From NCBI RefSeq assembly GCF_024703995.1, contig NZ_JAMXQV010000031.1, forward strand, positions 1 through 64,000: DNA of 64,000 bases, written 5' to 3'. The position numbers were made by a program, and so were the translations under genes. A model generated the notes under the pieces. The model was not told the origin of the DNA. It saw nothing but the letters and a program-made list of their open reading frames with translations, and did not search any database. The stretch comes from Amycolatopsis iheyensis (GTDB lineage Bacteria > Actinomycetota > Actinomycetes > Mycobacteriales > Pseudonocardiaceae). Of this stretch, positions 1 to 8,521 are shown one piece after another; the stretch's first letter is position 1; every line of letters starts with the position of its first letter.

Positions 1-92
1 TGCTCGTCCAGGCCGTCCAGCCCCGTCTCGGACTTCGAGTCCTCAGCGTTCTCCACGCCGGACATCATGTCGGTCATCAGGTGCACTTCCAT
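1..92 (-). CDS. N-terminal fragment of an unrecognised protein
   Basis: A minus-strand reading frame enters from the window edge. Its first ATG is the complement of 90-92 and about 30 residues are visible, starting MEVHLMTDMMSGVENAED, acidic and without hydrophobic stretches. A second in-frame ATG six residues in (MTDMMSG) is an equally good start, because neither has a convincing Shine-Dalgarno sequence. Too little is visible to assign a family. Confidence 0.35.
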   Translation of the reverse strand, partial: MEVHLMTDMMSGVENAEDSKSETGLDGLDE

Positions 93-229
93 GATCGGGA
101 GTTACACCGCTCGTTTTACAGTCCCCCCGACGACAGCTCCCTGAGGTGTGGGCGCCGTACGGACTAGTGCATCACACTGGGTAGTCGATAGACTGCGCGG
201 AGGGTGTGCCGGCGTTCGGAGGTGGATTC

Positions 230-523
230 GTGCGCGGGCTGTGGGCGTCGCTCGTGGCGTCGGGTGTGGTTCTGCTGGCAGCGGCGGGTCTGGTGTGGTG
301 GTCGGCTGAGCGCGCGCTGGGTGAGGCGCCGGAGGTGGTGACGTCGTCCCGGGGTGGCCTGTCGTGGTGCGCGTACGAGCGTGCGGGGCAGCTGACCTGT
401 GATCCGCCGCAGCTGACCGACGGCACGGTGACAACGGTCGTTGCACTGGGCGTGCTGGGTGTGGTCCTGCTGGTGGTCGGGGTGGTGGGGCTGGTGCGCC
501 GGCGAGTGCGTTCGCCGAGTTGA
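230..523 (+). CDS. small two-helix membrane protein
   Basis: A 97-residue protein with hydrophobic segments near residues 4-24 and 71-90, an external loop holding two cysteines (SWCAYERAGQLTCD), and an arginine-rich tail (RRRVRS). This predicts two transmembrane helices with both ends inside. I chose the GTG at 230 because GGAGGTGG (218-225) sits just upstream. The alternative GTG at 206 would add eight residues and lacks a well-spaced site. The cysteine pair could form an extracytoplasmic disulphide. No family is recognised and there is no operon partner. Confidence 0.6.
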   Translation: MRGLWASLVASGVVLLAAAGLVWWSAERALGEAPEVVTSSRGGLSWCAYERAGQLTCDPPQLTDGTVTTVVALGVLGVVLLVVGVVGLVRRRVRSPS

Positions 524-629
524 GCGGTATCGCGCTGGTTGCCGACGTGTGCTCGGGCGTGGTGCGTGCAGGCGGTGGTGCTCTCGTCCCGCGCACAACC
601 CGTCAGTGTCCCCGGTTCGATCGAAGCGG

Positions 630-1040
630 TCACGATCCTTCCCAGAGCTCCTTCGTAGTCGAGACGACGTCGGCAACCCGGTCGGCGCTGTAGGTCGCGG
701 CGTCGTATTGGTGTCGGGCCATCTCGACCGGGACTTGGCGGTCGTTGCTGCCGTGCAGTACGAGGAACGGCATCCTGATCCGCGCGCTGTCTTCGACGAG
801 GTTCATCCGGGCGGTGAACCGCGCCAGTTCCTCGATCGAGGTCTGGCCGAAGGTCCAGAGCACGTGCGCCCAGAAGTGCGGCACCGACTTCTCGGCCGGC
901 GCTTCGGCGAGCTGTTGCTGACGTCGGCGCAGAACGCGAACCGCGGCTCGTAAGCAGCGACGCGTGGTGCGAAGTAGCCACCCAGTGACCAGCCCGCGAT
1001 GCCGATGCGGTCGAGGTCGTCGGCACGGCAACCCACTGAT
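630..1040 (-). pseudogene. alpha/beta hydrolase remnant, truncated and frameshifted
   Basis: The upstream part of the minus strand encodes RIGIAGWSLGGYFAPRVAA, the G-W-S-L-G-G nucleophile elbow of an alpha/beta hydrolase. The downstream part, in another frame, encodes SVPHFWAHVLWTFG and then PFLVLHGSNDRQVP, which carries the acid-loop Asp. The two halves join in the style of FrsA or dihydropseudooxynicotine-hydrolase-like esterases. The frame changes between about 900 and 930. The N-terminal half is absent because homology stops near 1040, hard against the VOC gene end. Original function is unknown beyond serine hydrolase. Confidence 0.7.
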
Positions 1041-1056
1041 CGAGCCGGGCCCGGGA

Positions 1057-1563
1057 TCACCCGCCCTGGGCGAGCCCGAAGACCCAGGTGACGCCGAACC
1101 GGTCGGTGACCATGCCGTAGACCGGCGCGAACGGCGCGGGACCGAGCTCCGCGATCACGGTGCCGCCCTGCTCGAGTCCCTGCCACAACGGGGTCAGCTC
1201 GTCGAGGGAGCCGCCGTTGAGCAGAACGTAGAACGGCTCGGTGTGGGTGACGCCCTGGGCGCGCGGAGAAGCCGGGCCCGCCGGTGCGGCGATGCCCCCG
1301 GTCGCGGCGGTGCTGCCGAGGACGTCGTAGGCGGCGATGCGGAACCCGTTCTCGGCCACCACCATGCCGAAGGCGACGCGCTCGGCGTCGGGGTCGTCGG
1401 CGGCCATCGGCACGTAGCCGGTGTCGCGGCCGTCGGCGTCGTTCTCGAGTTGCGTGCCGTGCGCCATGATCATGAGGTGACCGCCGAAGACGGACTGGTA
1501 GAACTCCAACGCGGGGCGGGCGTTGCCGGTGAAGTTGAGGTGGGTGAGCGTGCTGACGGCCAT
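1057..1563 (-). CDS. VOC-superfamily (PhnB/glyoxalase-like) protein
   Basis: A 168-residue protein of the PhnB-like vicinal-oxygen-chelate family. It opens with STLTHLNFTGNARPALEFYQ, has GGHLMIMAHGT and MAADDPDAERVAFGMV in the first half, and GMVTDRFGVTWVFG near the end. Both beta-alpha-beta-beta-beta modules are present and the length is normal. The start at 1563 is preceded by a GGAG; a longer frame begins ten residues upstream without a site. PhnB-like members are often annotated as glyoxalases or 3-demethylubiquinone methyltransferase-like, but no substrate can be assigned. It stands alone, next to the hydrolase remnant. Confidence 0.85.
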   Translation of the reverse strand: MAVSTLTHLNFTGNARPALEFYQSVFGGHLMIMAHGTQLENDADGRDTGYVPMAADDPDAERVAFGMVVAENGFRIAAYDVLGSTAATGGIAAPAGPASPRAQGVTHTEPFYVLLNGGSLDELTPLWQGLEQGGTVIAELGPAPFAPVYGMVTDRFGVTWVFGLAQGG

Positions 1564-1687
1564 GGAAACTCCTGCGGTTCGTTCCGGGTTCACCTCGACT
1601 GTGCCCCGGATACAGGTCAGTTTCTGACCGCTGTCGGTGGCTGCCCGGTGTGACGCCGGTCGCCGGGAAATCGGATCAGTACGCGTC

Positions 1688-2224
1688 CTAGGGTTTGATG
1701 TACCCCGCGAGAAGGTAGTCCGGGGAACTGAGATCGATGGCCAAGTACCAGAGCTCTCCGTTCGGCGCCGTTACGAAGTCGAGGCGCCGGTAGTTGTCAC
1801 CCTTTCTGATCACGCCGTAGCCACAGCTCATCAGCGGGCAGCTGTGCGCCCAGTACTCGGTCGGTGCCGGGTTCCCGAGGTAGTTGCCGCACCGGGGGCT
1901 CGATATCGGGGCGTCCAGCGCGTCGGTGGAAACGTAGCCGGCGATGGTCAGGGATCTGTCCCACGGACTCGCGGTGACGATGAGGTTCCAGAAGTTTTCG
2001 TCGGTGGTCGCCGCGCAGTATACGAAGGCGTACTGCCCGGCCGGGACCTCGTGATACCCGCAGTGCATCGCCGCACACTGGTGCACCCAGGCGACTTTGG
2101 TCGTTGTAGCGGTCCCGATGGCCGCCGCCGGTGAGCTGCCCGCCGCACTCGCGGCCGGCGCGGAAAGCATGCCGACGCCGAAGACGAGCGCGGCAAGGGT
2201 GAGCAGGAATCTCCGTTTGCGCAT
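1688..2224 (-). CDS. secreted cysteine-rich protein with two SH3-like repeats
   Basis: A 178-residue protein. MRKRRFLLTL followed by a hydrophobic run to ASAAG (about residues 6-28) is a classical signal peptide. The mature part is an internal duplication. Residues 44-103 (VAWVHQCAAMHCGY...IAGYV) and 123-178 (EYWAHSCPLMSCGY...LAGYIKP) share C-x4-C-G-Y, a W-(N/Y)-L-I/A core and a terminal AGY. This layout resembles bacterial SH3-like modules in secreted actinomycete proteins (inference). The start at 2224 has AAAGGA upstream; an upstream ATG at 2281 would bury the signal peptide. It lies on the same strand as the type III PKS further upstream but is not tightly coupled to it. Confidence 0.75.
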   Translation of the reverse strand: MRKRRFLLTLAALVFGVGMLSAPAASAAGSSPAAAIGTATTTKVAWVHQCAAMHCGYHEVPAGQYAFVYCAATTDENFWNLIVTASPWDRSLTIAGYVSTDALDAPISSPRCGNYLGNPAPTEYWAHSCPLMSCGYGVIRKGDNYRRLDFVTAPNGELWYLAIDLSSPDYLLAGYIKP

Positions 2225-2409
2225 ACTGATGATCCTTTCGGTTTCCGAGGCGGGCTCGACGATGCCGGGCCGGAAGGCCACGGCACCACTTCACCAAGGT
2301 GCCTGCACGAGCTCGAAGTACCAGTGCTGGTTCGAGCCACCAAGGTTCTGCCACAGTTGGGCTTGGTGCCGTTGGTGTTCGCGTCAGCGTCCACCAGGCG
2401 GGATGCGCC

Positions 2410-3459
2410 TTATCTCCAGATGAGGTGCGCGGCGGTCACGGTTATGCCAGGCCCCATCCCGATGGCCAGGCCGTGTGCACCCGGCGGCGGTGGCGTGGCG
2501 TACGTCCTCGCGAGGACGTCCAGTATCGAGACGGCACCGGTGTTGCCCACTTCTCGCAGGCTTTCCCGGGAGGGGCCGAGCAGTCCCGGATCACAGCCGA
2601 GCTCCTCGACGAGCCGGTCCATGATGCGGGGGCCGCCCGGGTGGGCGACGACGAAGTCGATCCCGGTCTCGCCGATGCCGGGAAGTTTTCCGAGCCAGGG
2701 AAGGAGCTGCTGGACGGCGTCGCCGATGGCGGTGAAGAGGCGGGGCGAGTTGTGGCCGTGGAATCCGTCGTCCTGGAAACGGTAGCCGACGATGTCCGCG
2801 GTGCCGGGAACGGTGTAGTCCCAGGTCTCTTCGATGCTCGGGCCCGGTTCGGACCGCGTGTCACGCACCACGCAGGCTCCCGCCGCGTCACCGAAGAGGG
2901 CGCGGGAGATCATCGCGTCCATGGCGAGGTCCGACGGGTGCACATAGGCCGGGAACAGGTCGGCCGCGACCACGAGGACGTTGCCGACCTCCGGCCTGGC
3001 ACAGAGATCGGCCGCGCGTGCCAGCCCCCAGGAGCCACCGCTGCACCCGAGCTGGGTCACCGGCACCCGAATGACGCCGGGTGCGAGGCCGAGCTGGTTG
3101 ACCAGCGCGACGTCGAGCCCCGGCATGGTGTATCCGGTTGTGCTGGCGCAGACCAGGCCGTCGACTTCGGCCGGGGAAATGCCCACTTCGTCGAGCGCGT
3201 CACGCGCCGCCTGGCCGGCGAGATCGCAGGCTGCCTCGAAATGCCGGCGGGCGCGCTCGCCGGGTAGGAGCTGCGGGTCGTCGAGGGCGCCGCGTGGGAT
3301 GGCGAGGCCACGGGTCCGTACATCGGTCGCCCTCATGGCGCCGAGTACGGCGCCGAGGCGTGGGTGGCCCGGGTATCTGAGCTCGGTCTCGGTGAGCACG
3401 TCCTCGAGAGCGACCCGGTCGTCGGGCAGGATGATGTGCGGGCGGGCGATGGTCGGCAT
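2410..3459 (-). CDS. type III polyketide synthase (chalcone/RppA-like)
   Basis: A 349-residue thiolase-fold ketosynthase that extends a CoA starter with malonyl-CoA and cyclises the product without an acyl carrier protein. The catalytic triad is visible: Cys139 in TQLGCSGGSWGL, His273 in VVAHPGGPRIMD and Asn306 in EVGNTGAVSILD. The family's terminal glycine loop reads GMGPGITVTAAHL. Length and motifs match bacterial type III PKSs of the RppA/Gcs/alkylpyrone group. Starter preference cannot be read from sequence. The start is supported by AAGGAG ten bases upstream. A small ORF and a broken membrane-protein gene precede it, followed upstream by a Cys-rich secreted protein and a large regulator, suggesting a minimal biosynthetic locus. 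Confidence 0.92.
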   Translation of the reverse strand: MPTIARPHIILPDDRVALEDVLTETELRYPGHPRLGAVLGAMRATDVRTRGLAIPRGALDDPQLLPGERARRHFEAACDLAGQAARDALDEVGISPAEVDGLVCASTTGYTMPGLDVALVNQLGLAPGVIRVPVTQLGCSGGSWGLARAADLCARPEVGNVLVVAADLFPAYVHPSDLAMDAMISRALFGDAAGACVVRDTRSEPGPSIEETWDYTVPGTADIVGYRFQDDGFHGHNSPRLFTAIGDAVQQLLPWLGKLPGIGETGIDFVVAHPGGPRIMDRLVEELGCDPGLLGPSRESLREVGNTGAVSILDVLARTYATPPPPGAHGLAIGMGPGITVTAAHLIWR

Positions 3460-3473
3460 CGCAGTGTTCTCCT

Positions 3474-3626
3474 TCAGTGAACGTCGTGATCCTGCTTCTG
3501 TCCACAGTCGACAGACGTCGCAGGGTTCAGCTGGCCTCCCAAGGCGCGCCGATCGTGTACAGGAGCGTTGCCAGGGTCAAGGTCGCGTACGCCGCCAGGA
3601 GCAAGCGGGCCCGGATCCGCCGCATG
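3474..3626 (-). CDS. very small ORF with consensus ribosome site, frame uncertain
   Basis: A near-perfect AAGGAGGTGA sits seven bases before the ATG at 3624-3626. In the given frame the product is 50 residues (MRRIRARLLPGGVRDLDPG...). If one base is removed near 3600, the reading becomes MRRIRARLL followed by LAAYATLTLATLLYTIGAP and stops at 3527, a typical one-helix membrane peptide. The strong ribosome site and the hydrophobic alternative frame suggest the real product is the membrane peptide and that this copy carries a one-base insertion, real or technical. It sits between the type III PKS and the broken membrane protein. Confidence 0.4.
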   Translation of the reverse strand, partial: HAADPGPLAPGGVRDLDPGNAPVHDRRALGGQLNPATSVDCGQKQDHDVH

Positions 3627-3636
3627 GTTCACCTCC

Positions 3637-4042
3637 TTAACTCGCGTCGCCGATACTGACGATCTTGTGCAGCCAGGGCAGGGGAATGACGTCGGCCAGG
3701 AACACCACGCGGCTTTCCCCGGTCGCCGGTTGGTTCTTCGGTGTCGTGGCACCCGGCGCGAGTCCGATGATCTCCGCTGCCGCGGCGGAGTAGGGCCAGG
3801 CGCATACCCGGCGACCACCGGAACAAGTTGAGCACCAGCCACCACACGCCGACTGCCGAGACCACCAGGACCATCGGGAGGTGCAGCGCAGCCTCGACGG
3901 CTTGCCGGATTTCCGGGGACGCGGTCTGCAGGAACGGGTGACGGAATTGTTCCGCCGGCACCGAAAGACGTCCACCGGTCAACTGGCCGACAACAATCCC
4001 GGCCGTAATCGGTGCCACGGCCAGAGCGAGGAACGCGAGCAC
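3637..4042 (-). pseudogene. frameshifted membrane protein upstream of the type III PKS
   Basis: From a GTG start at 4042 the frame encodes MLAFLALAVAPITAGIVVGQ, then LHLPMVLVVSAVGVWWLVLN, giving two transmembrane helices. The continuation is in a second frame: AAAAEIIGLAPGATTPKNQ, then VVFLADVIPLPWLHKIVSI, ending with TAA just before the small ORF. The shift lies between about 3777 and 3800. The composite product would be about 137 residues with a possible third membrane segment near the end. It is probably co-transcribed with the type III PKS (same strand, short gaps). Function is unknown. A sequencing indel is the alternative to true inactivation. Confidence 0.55.
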
Positions 4043-4057
4043 GGCTGACTCTTCGGC

Positions 4058-4456
4058 TCAGCCGGCGCGCAACCGGTCGGGCACGTACTGCTGGTAGCAC
4101 GCCGCTTGCCGCGGATGTGAGCTCACCGTCCCGCTGGGGCGCGGTGCTTCGCAGCAGACGCCGGCGCAATCGACAACGTCGGCACGCGTCTGCTGCGGGC
4201 AGTTCCCCGAGCATTGAGGGGTCAGTTCCGGAGTTTTGTTCCAGCAGCCTGGTGGCTGGCAGATCGGCTGCTCGTCGGAGCAGAGTCCCGTGCAGTCAGG
4301 GGCCTGCTGCGGGCAGTTGCCCACGCACTGCGGGGCCGCGGCCCCGGCGACCGTGATGCGCTCGGCGCGTGCCGGGCTCGCGGTCGCGGCGCCTCCCATG
4401 GTCAGCGAGGCCACGCCAAGCGCGAAAAGGCCTGCTATCACGTGAATTCGTCGCAC
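4058..4456 (-). CDS. secreted cysteine-rich repeat protein
   Basis: A 132-residue protein starting at GTG 4456, behind a GGGAGGAAG ribosome site. Residues 1-30 (RRIHVIAGLFALGVASLTMG...ATASPARA) form a signal peptide. The mature part holds a duplicated cysteine module: PQCVGNCPQQAPDCTGLC and, some 35 residues on, PQCSGNCPQQTRADVVDCAG, followed by further CC and C residues. The even spacing implies disulphides. There is no lipobox and no membrane helix after the signal. No family is recognised. It is on the same strand as the type III PKS block and divergent from the NB-ARC regulator, so the shared promoter region 4457-4607 may coordinate them (inference). Confidence 0.65.
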   Translation of the reverse strand: MRRIHVIAGLFALGVASLTMGGAATASPARAERITVAGAAAPQCVGNCPQQAPDCTGLCSDEQPICQPPGCWNKTPELTPQCSGNCPQQTRADVVDCAGVCCEAPRPSGTVSSHPRQAACYQQYVPDRLRAG

Positions 4457-4607
4457 ATCTTCCTCCCGAGGGTCGGTCGCGGGCGGCCAAGTGATGTCCA
4501 GCTTGCGACCGGGGCGGGCCCCGGACCAGGTCACGGACCGGCCATGTGTGACCGGTCGCGCGCTACCATGGGCCTGCGGGAGTCATAACCGGGGGGAGAC
4601 CGGCGTG

Positions 4608-7229
4608 ATGGCCAGGCACAACGGGGTGGCACGACGACTGCGGTTGCGGGCGGGGCTGACCCAGGAGGCGCTCGCGGCGCGTTCCGGGGTCTCCGTGCGC
4701 ACGATTCGCGGGCTGGAGACCGGCTCACGACGCAATCCCCAGCTTTCGTCGCTGCAAAGACTCGCCGACGCGCTGAACCTTTCCACCGACGAACGCGAGC
4801 AACTGCTGGCCGCGGCCATGGGCGATGGCGCCGACCGTCCACAGCGGACGGAGGTGGATCCGCCGTTCGTGCCGCGGCAGCTGCCCGCCGACGTGGTCAA
4901 CTTCGCCGGGCGCGAGGACTACCTCAGCAGGCTGGACGCCTTGCTGGACCGCCGGCAGCGGCCCGCCGTGGTGATCTCCGCCATCGCGGGCGTCGGCGGG
5001 GTCGGCAAGACCGCGCTCGCCCTGCATTGGGCGCACCGGGTCGCCGCCCGGCATCCGGATGCCCAGCTCTACGTCAACCTCCGCGGTCACGCCGTGGATC
5101 CGCCGATGACGCCCGCCGACGTGCTGCCCATGTTCCTGCGTGCGCTGGGTGTGGCCCAAGCCGCGATCCCGGTCACCGAGGCTGAACAGACGGCGATGTA
5201 CCGGTCCCTGCTCGCGGGCCGCCGAGCACTCGTCGTGCTGGACAACGCCGCGAGCGCCGAGCAGGTCCGGCCGCTGCTGCCCGGCAGCCCGGCCTGCACG
5301 GTGCTGGTCACCAGCCGGGCCGACCTGCTCGGGCTCACCGCCCTCCACGATGCCCATCGCCTGGTTCTCGACGTGCTTCCCGCCAGGGAGGCGCGGGCCT
5401 TGCTGACCATGATCCTGGGTGCGGATCGGGTCGCGGCGGAACCCGGGGCCACCGGCACGCTCGCCCGGCTCTGCGGGTACCTGCCGCTGGCCCTGCGGAT
5501 CGCCGCCGCCCAGCTGGCCGGCGATCCCGGCGCAACCATCTCCGGCTACGCCGCCCGGCTCGGCGCGGGCGACCGGCTCAGCCGGCTGGCGATCGGGCAG
5601 GACCGGGATGCCGCCGTCCGCACGTCGTTCGGGCTGTCCTACAGCACACTCGACGTCCCGACCGCCCGCCTGTTCCGCCGGCTCGGTTGCGCGCCCGGGC
5701 CCGACTTCGGAGTCGCTGCGGCCGCGGCACTGATCGACGCCTCCGCCGACCAGGCGGCGCGGCTCCTGGACCGCCTCGCCGCAGCACACCTGATCGAGTC
5801 GCCGCGGCCGGGACGGTATGCGCTGCACGACCTCCTTCGGCTCTATGCGTCCGAACGAGCAACCGCCGAGGACGACCTCGGGGAGAGTGACGCCGCCCTG
5901 CGGCGGCTGTTCGACATGTATCTGCACACAGCCGAAACGGCGACGACACTGGCGTACCCGACCAGTGTGCCGGTCCTGTCGCACCTGGCCGGTTCCGGCG
6001 AGCGATCGCTGTGCTTCCCGGGCTTCGCCCGAGCCAAGTCGTGGCTCGACGTCGAGCGGCCCAACCTTGTCGCCGTGATGCGGCACGCCGCAGAGCACGG
6101 ACCGACGGAGGTGACGTGGCGCCTCGCCGCGGTCCTGACCCCGTACTTCTACGGCGGCATGCACCGGTCGGACTGGCTCGAAGTGGCCGAGCTCGGCCTG
6201 CAGGTCGCTCAGAAGGCCGATGACCGAACCGCCGAAGCGACGATGATGCACGTGCTGCACCGGGTTCACTTCGCCTTCGGCGACTACGACACGGGGCTCG
6301 AGTACGGCCTGCGTGGCCGCGATCTCCTGCTACAGGCGGACGACCCCGGTACCGAAGCCGAGATCTGCAAGCAGTTCGGGCACACCTACTGGCTGCTGGG
6401 GCGGCTCGCCGAGTCGCTGGAGAACTTCACCCGGGGCCGGGACCTCTATCGGAAGATCGGCAACCGCGTCTGCGAACTGGTCTGCGTCAACGGCATGGCA
6501 CTGTCCTACCTGGACTGGGGGCGGCTCGGCGAAGTGCTTGAGCACACCAGCGAGGTCTTGGTCCTCCACCGCGAAGTCGGGGCCCGGCTGTGCGAGGCGG
6601 CGGCCCTGCACATCAGAGCGCTCGCCCTGACCGAGCTCGGCCGTTTCGACGAGGCTCTCGACGACGGCATCACCGCCTTGGCGATGTACCACGAAACGGG
6701 TTTCCGCTACAACGAAGCGTCGGTACTCAGCTGCATCGCCGGCGCTTACCGCGACACCGGCCGCCACCCGGAAGCGCTGGAGTACGCGCACAAAGCCCGC
6801 ACCTTGGCCGAGGAGTTCAACGACACGCGCGGCACCAGCCTCGCCCACACGGTCCTCGCCAGGACGCACCTGCTGCTCGACCAGCCCGACCAGGCGGCGC
6901 AGCACATCGACGAAGCAGTACGCATCGCCGACGGCACCGGCTATCGGCGCGCCTACGTGGACGCGATGATCGAACTCGCCGCGATCACGAACGCCCGTGG
7001 CGAACACGCGCGTGCCCTCGGCCACGCACAAACCGCGTTGGAGCTGGCGCGGCAGTGCCAGTACCGAGCCTGCACCGGCATGGCGCTCACTGTCCTCGCC
7101 GAAATCCACGTCAGCGACGGCGGCGGCGGGACCGCACGCGTCCTGGCCGAAGAAGCACTGGAGATCCACCGCCAAGTCGGACACCGCCCTGGCGAAGCCC
7201 GCGCGTTGGACATTCTCGGCGCTCTGTAA
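4608..7229 (+). CDS. XRE / NB-ARC / TPR transcriptional regulator (AfsR-like architecture)
   Basis: An 873-residue signal-transduction ATPase. Residues 5-70 are an XRE helix-turn-helix (TQEALAARSGVSVRTIRGLE). Residues 100-400 are an NB-ARC/STAND module with Walker A GVGGVGKT (128-135), a Walker-B-like strand ALVVLDNA and the sensor region TVLVTSRADLLG. The C-terminal half is a tetratricopeptide array (LGRLAESLENFTRGRDLYRK and later repeats). Such proteins switch between ADP- and ATP-bound oligomers and bind promoter DNA. ATG 4608 was chosen behind GGGGGGAG. The family usually regulates secondary metabolism or development. Placed divergently from the Cys-rich/type III PKS genes, it is a plausible local regulator, but this is untested. 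Confidence 0.9.
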   Translation: MARHNGVARRLRLRAGLTQEALAARSGVSVRTIRGLETGSRRNPQLSSLQRLADALNLSTDEREQLLAAAMGDGADRPQRTEVDPPFVPRQLPADVVNFAGREDYLSRLDALLDRRQRPAVVISAIAGVGGVGKTALALHWAHRVAARHPDAQLYVNLRGHAVDPPMTPADVLPMFLRALGVAQAAIPVTEAEQTAMYRSLLAGRRALVVLDNAASAEQVRPLLPGSPACTVLVTSRADLLGLTALHDAHRLVLDVLPAREARALLTMILGADRVAAEPGATGTLARLCGYLPLALRIAAAQLAGDPGATISGYAARLGAGDRLSRLAIGQDRDAAVRTSFGLSYSTLDVPTARLFRRLGCAPGPDFGVAAAAALIDASADQAARLLDRLAAAHLIESPRPGRYALHDLLRLYASERATAEDDLGESDAALRRLFDMYLHTAETATTLAYPTSVPVLSHLAGSGERSLCFPGFARAKSWLDVERPNLVAVMRHAAEHGPTEVTWRLAAVLTPYFYGGMHRSDWLEVAELGLQVAQKADDRTAEATMMHVLHRVHFAFGDYDTGLEYGLRGRDLLLQADDPGTEAEICKQFGHTYWLLGRLAESLENFTRGRDLYRKIGNRVCELVCVNGMALSYLDWGRLGEVLEHTSEVLVLHREVGARLCEAAALHIRALALTELGRFDEALDDGITALAMYHETGFRYNEASVLSCIAGAYRDTGRHPEALEYAHKARTLAEEFNDTRGTSLAHTVLARTHLLLDQPDQAAQHIDEAVRIADGTGYRRAYVDAMIELAAITNARGEHARALGHAQTALELARQCQYRACTGMALTVLAEIHVSDGGGGTARVLAEEALEIHRQVGHRPGEARALDILGAL

Positions 7230-7621
7230 GGGCTCGGTCCGGGCGCCGCCCGGCCCGGCTCCGCGATCGACCCGCCTGGACCGAGGTCACTGGCGGCTGA
7301 CGCGCTCACGGCATCGGTTTGCAGGACGCCCGAACTGCACTGGCCGTCTCGCAGCGTCTGAGAAGAGCACTGCGCGCAGACCGACGTCGGCTGCAGTAGG
7401 CCGGGGGGCGAAGTTCACGCTCCAGCTGTCAGTCGCCGTGGGTTGACGCTTCGGGTCGTACACGGCGAAGTGCGGCGACCGCGCCCGTTCCAGCTCCTCG
7501 AGCTGCCCGTGCTCGTCTAGCTGGTTGGTCAACTCGAGAACGGCCTGCCTATCGCCGTTGTCGGCGAGGTGGTGCGCGGCGCCACCGCCAAGGCCGGGCT
7601 GGCCGCCGAAGTGCGGGCCTG
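7230..7621. other. intergenic stretch with no supported gene
   Basis: This segment follows the regulator stop. An 81-residue minus-strand frame (7287-7532) and a short plus-strand frame ending at 7621 (ENGLPIAVVGEVVRG...) are open, but neither has a ribosome site, a recognisable domain or a coding partner. I see no clear terminator. It may contain the eroded 5' part of the alpha-toroid pseudogene that follows. Confidence 0.4.
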
Positions 7622-8154
7622 AACCCGGCGTCGTTCGGCGGCACCGACCTGTCGACGCGGCTGCGAGCGCTGCTCACCCCGTCGGGGCGGTTCTCCGACA
7701 AATCGCAGTACGGGGACTTCAGCAACGCCTTCTCCCAGTCCCTGGCGATCATCGCGCTCGACCGCACCCCGGGCCACGCGCCCGCGTCGGCGGTGAACTT
7801 CCTGGCCGGCACCCAGTGCGCGGACGGCGGCTTCCCGTTGGACTTCGGCGCGACGCCGTGCGTGAGCGACACCGACTCGACGGCGATGGTGGCCCAGGCG
7901 CTGCAGGCTGCCAGCCGGATCGGCAAGTCCCAGCAGGGCCTCACCTGGCTGGCCGGCAAGCTACAGGCCAATGGCGGTATCTCCGTGGGTTCCGGTGATC
8001 CCGCGGCGCGATCGCCTACGACGCGACGGGCTACGACGCCGACACGGTCGTGCGCGCTACGACGCAGGCCGTCCTCGGGCTCGGCGGCCGCGGCCTCGCC
8101 CAGCTGACCGCGGCCGGTTCGGCGGCCGCGGAGCCGACGCTCACGTGTCCGTGA
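7622..8154 (+). pseudogene. secreted prenyltransferase/squalene-oxidase-repeat (alpha-toroid) protein, remnant
   Basis: The frame from 7622 encodes LRALLTPSGRFSDKSQYGDF, SNAFSQSLAIIALDRTPG, then TQCADGGFPLDFGATPCVSD and DSTAMVAQALQAASRIGK. These QCADGGF/TDSTAM repeats are typical of secreted actinomycete alpha-alpha toroid proteins related to terpene cyclases. After GGISVGSG (about 8000) the frame changes and the tail reads AIAYDATGYDADTVVRATTQ, then AVLGLGGRGLAQL, and stops at 8154. The N-terminal signal peptide and first repeats are missing. The gene is therefore both truncated and frameshifted. The intact family often carries a C-terminal membrane anchor, which is absent here. Confidence 0.7.
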
Positions 8155-8521
8155 CGACGTGACCTCCGGTCCTGGCCGGCCCTGCACGAGGCCGGCCGGG
8201 ACCGCGTCCGCACTACGACATCCGGTTTCAATTCTCGCGCCAAACCGGCGCATCAGCGGAAAAGCCGACACTCGCTGTTCCGGAAAACGCAATCTCTGTC
8301 ACTCCGAAGTGTGACGGATTCTCCCTGGTTTCGATCTTTCAGCGCATTTCGGCCATGATCTCCGTGGTCCTGTGCGCCCGCTGGTAGCCCGTTGAGCGCC
8401 TTGACGCAGGGCGTTCCGAGTGACGTTTCCGGAACCGGCTAACGAATTCCCGCGTATTCCGTCTCTTCACGGGCACCCCACACCGAATCCGGCCGTCCGC
8501 CGGGTGCCCGAAGGGAAGCCC
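8155..8521 (+). promoter_or_regulatory. relatively AT-rich leader upstream of the vWA/Calx-beta gene
   Basis: There is no coding frame of merit here. The stretch 8220-8350 is locally AT-richer than its surroundings, as expected for a promoter region. It contains the imperfect dyad TCACTCCGAAGTGTGA near 8299-8314. The gene's ribosome site GAAGGGAAG lies at the 3' end. No -10/-35 pair could be fixed with confidence. Confidence 0.35.

Noticed and set aside
4725..6269. A 514-codon minus-strand open frame opposite the NB-ARC regulator
   Set aside because: It is a GC-bias antisense shadow: arginine/glycine/valine-rich, without domains or ribosome site, while the plus strand has full XRE, NB-ARC and TPR motifs.
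7287..7532. An 81-residue minus-strand ORF (MTNQLDEHGQLEELERAR...)
   Set aside because: No ribosome site, no family resemblance and no partner genes. Composition becomes arginine-rich at the end.
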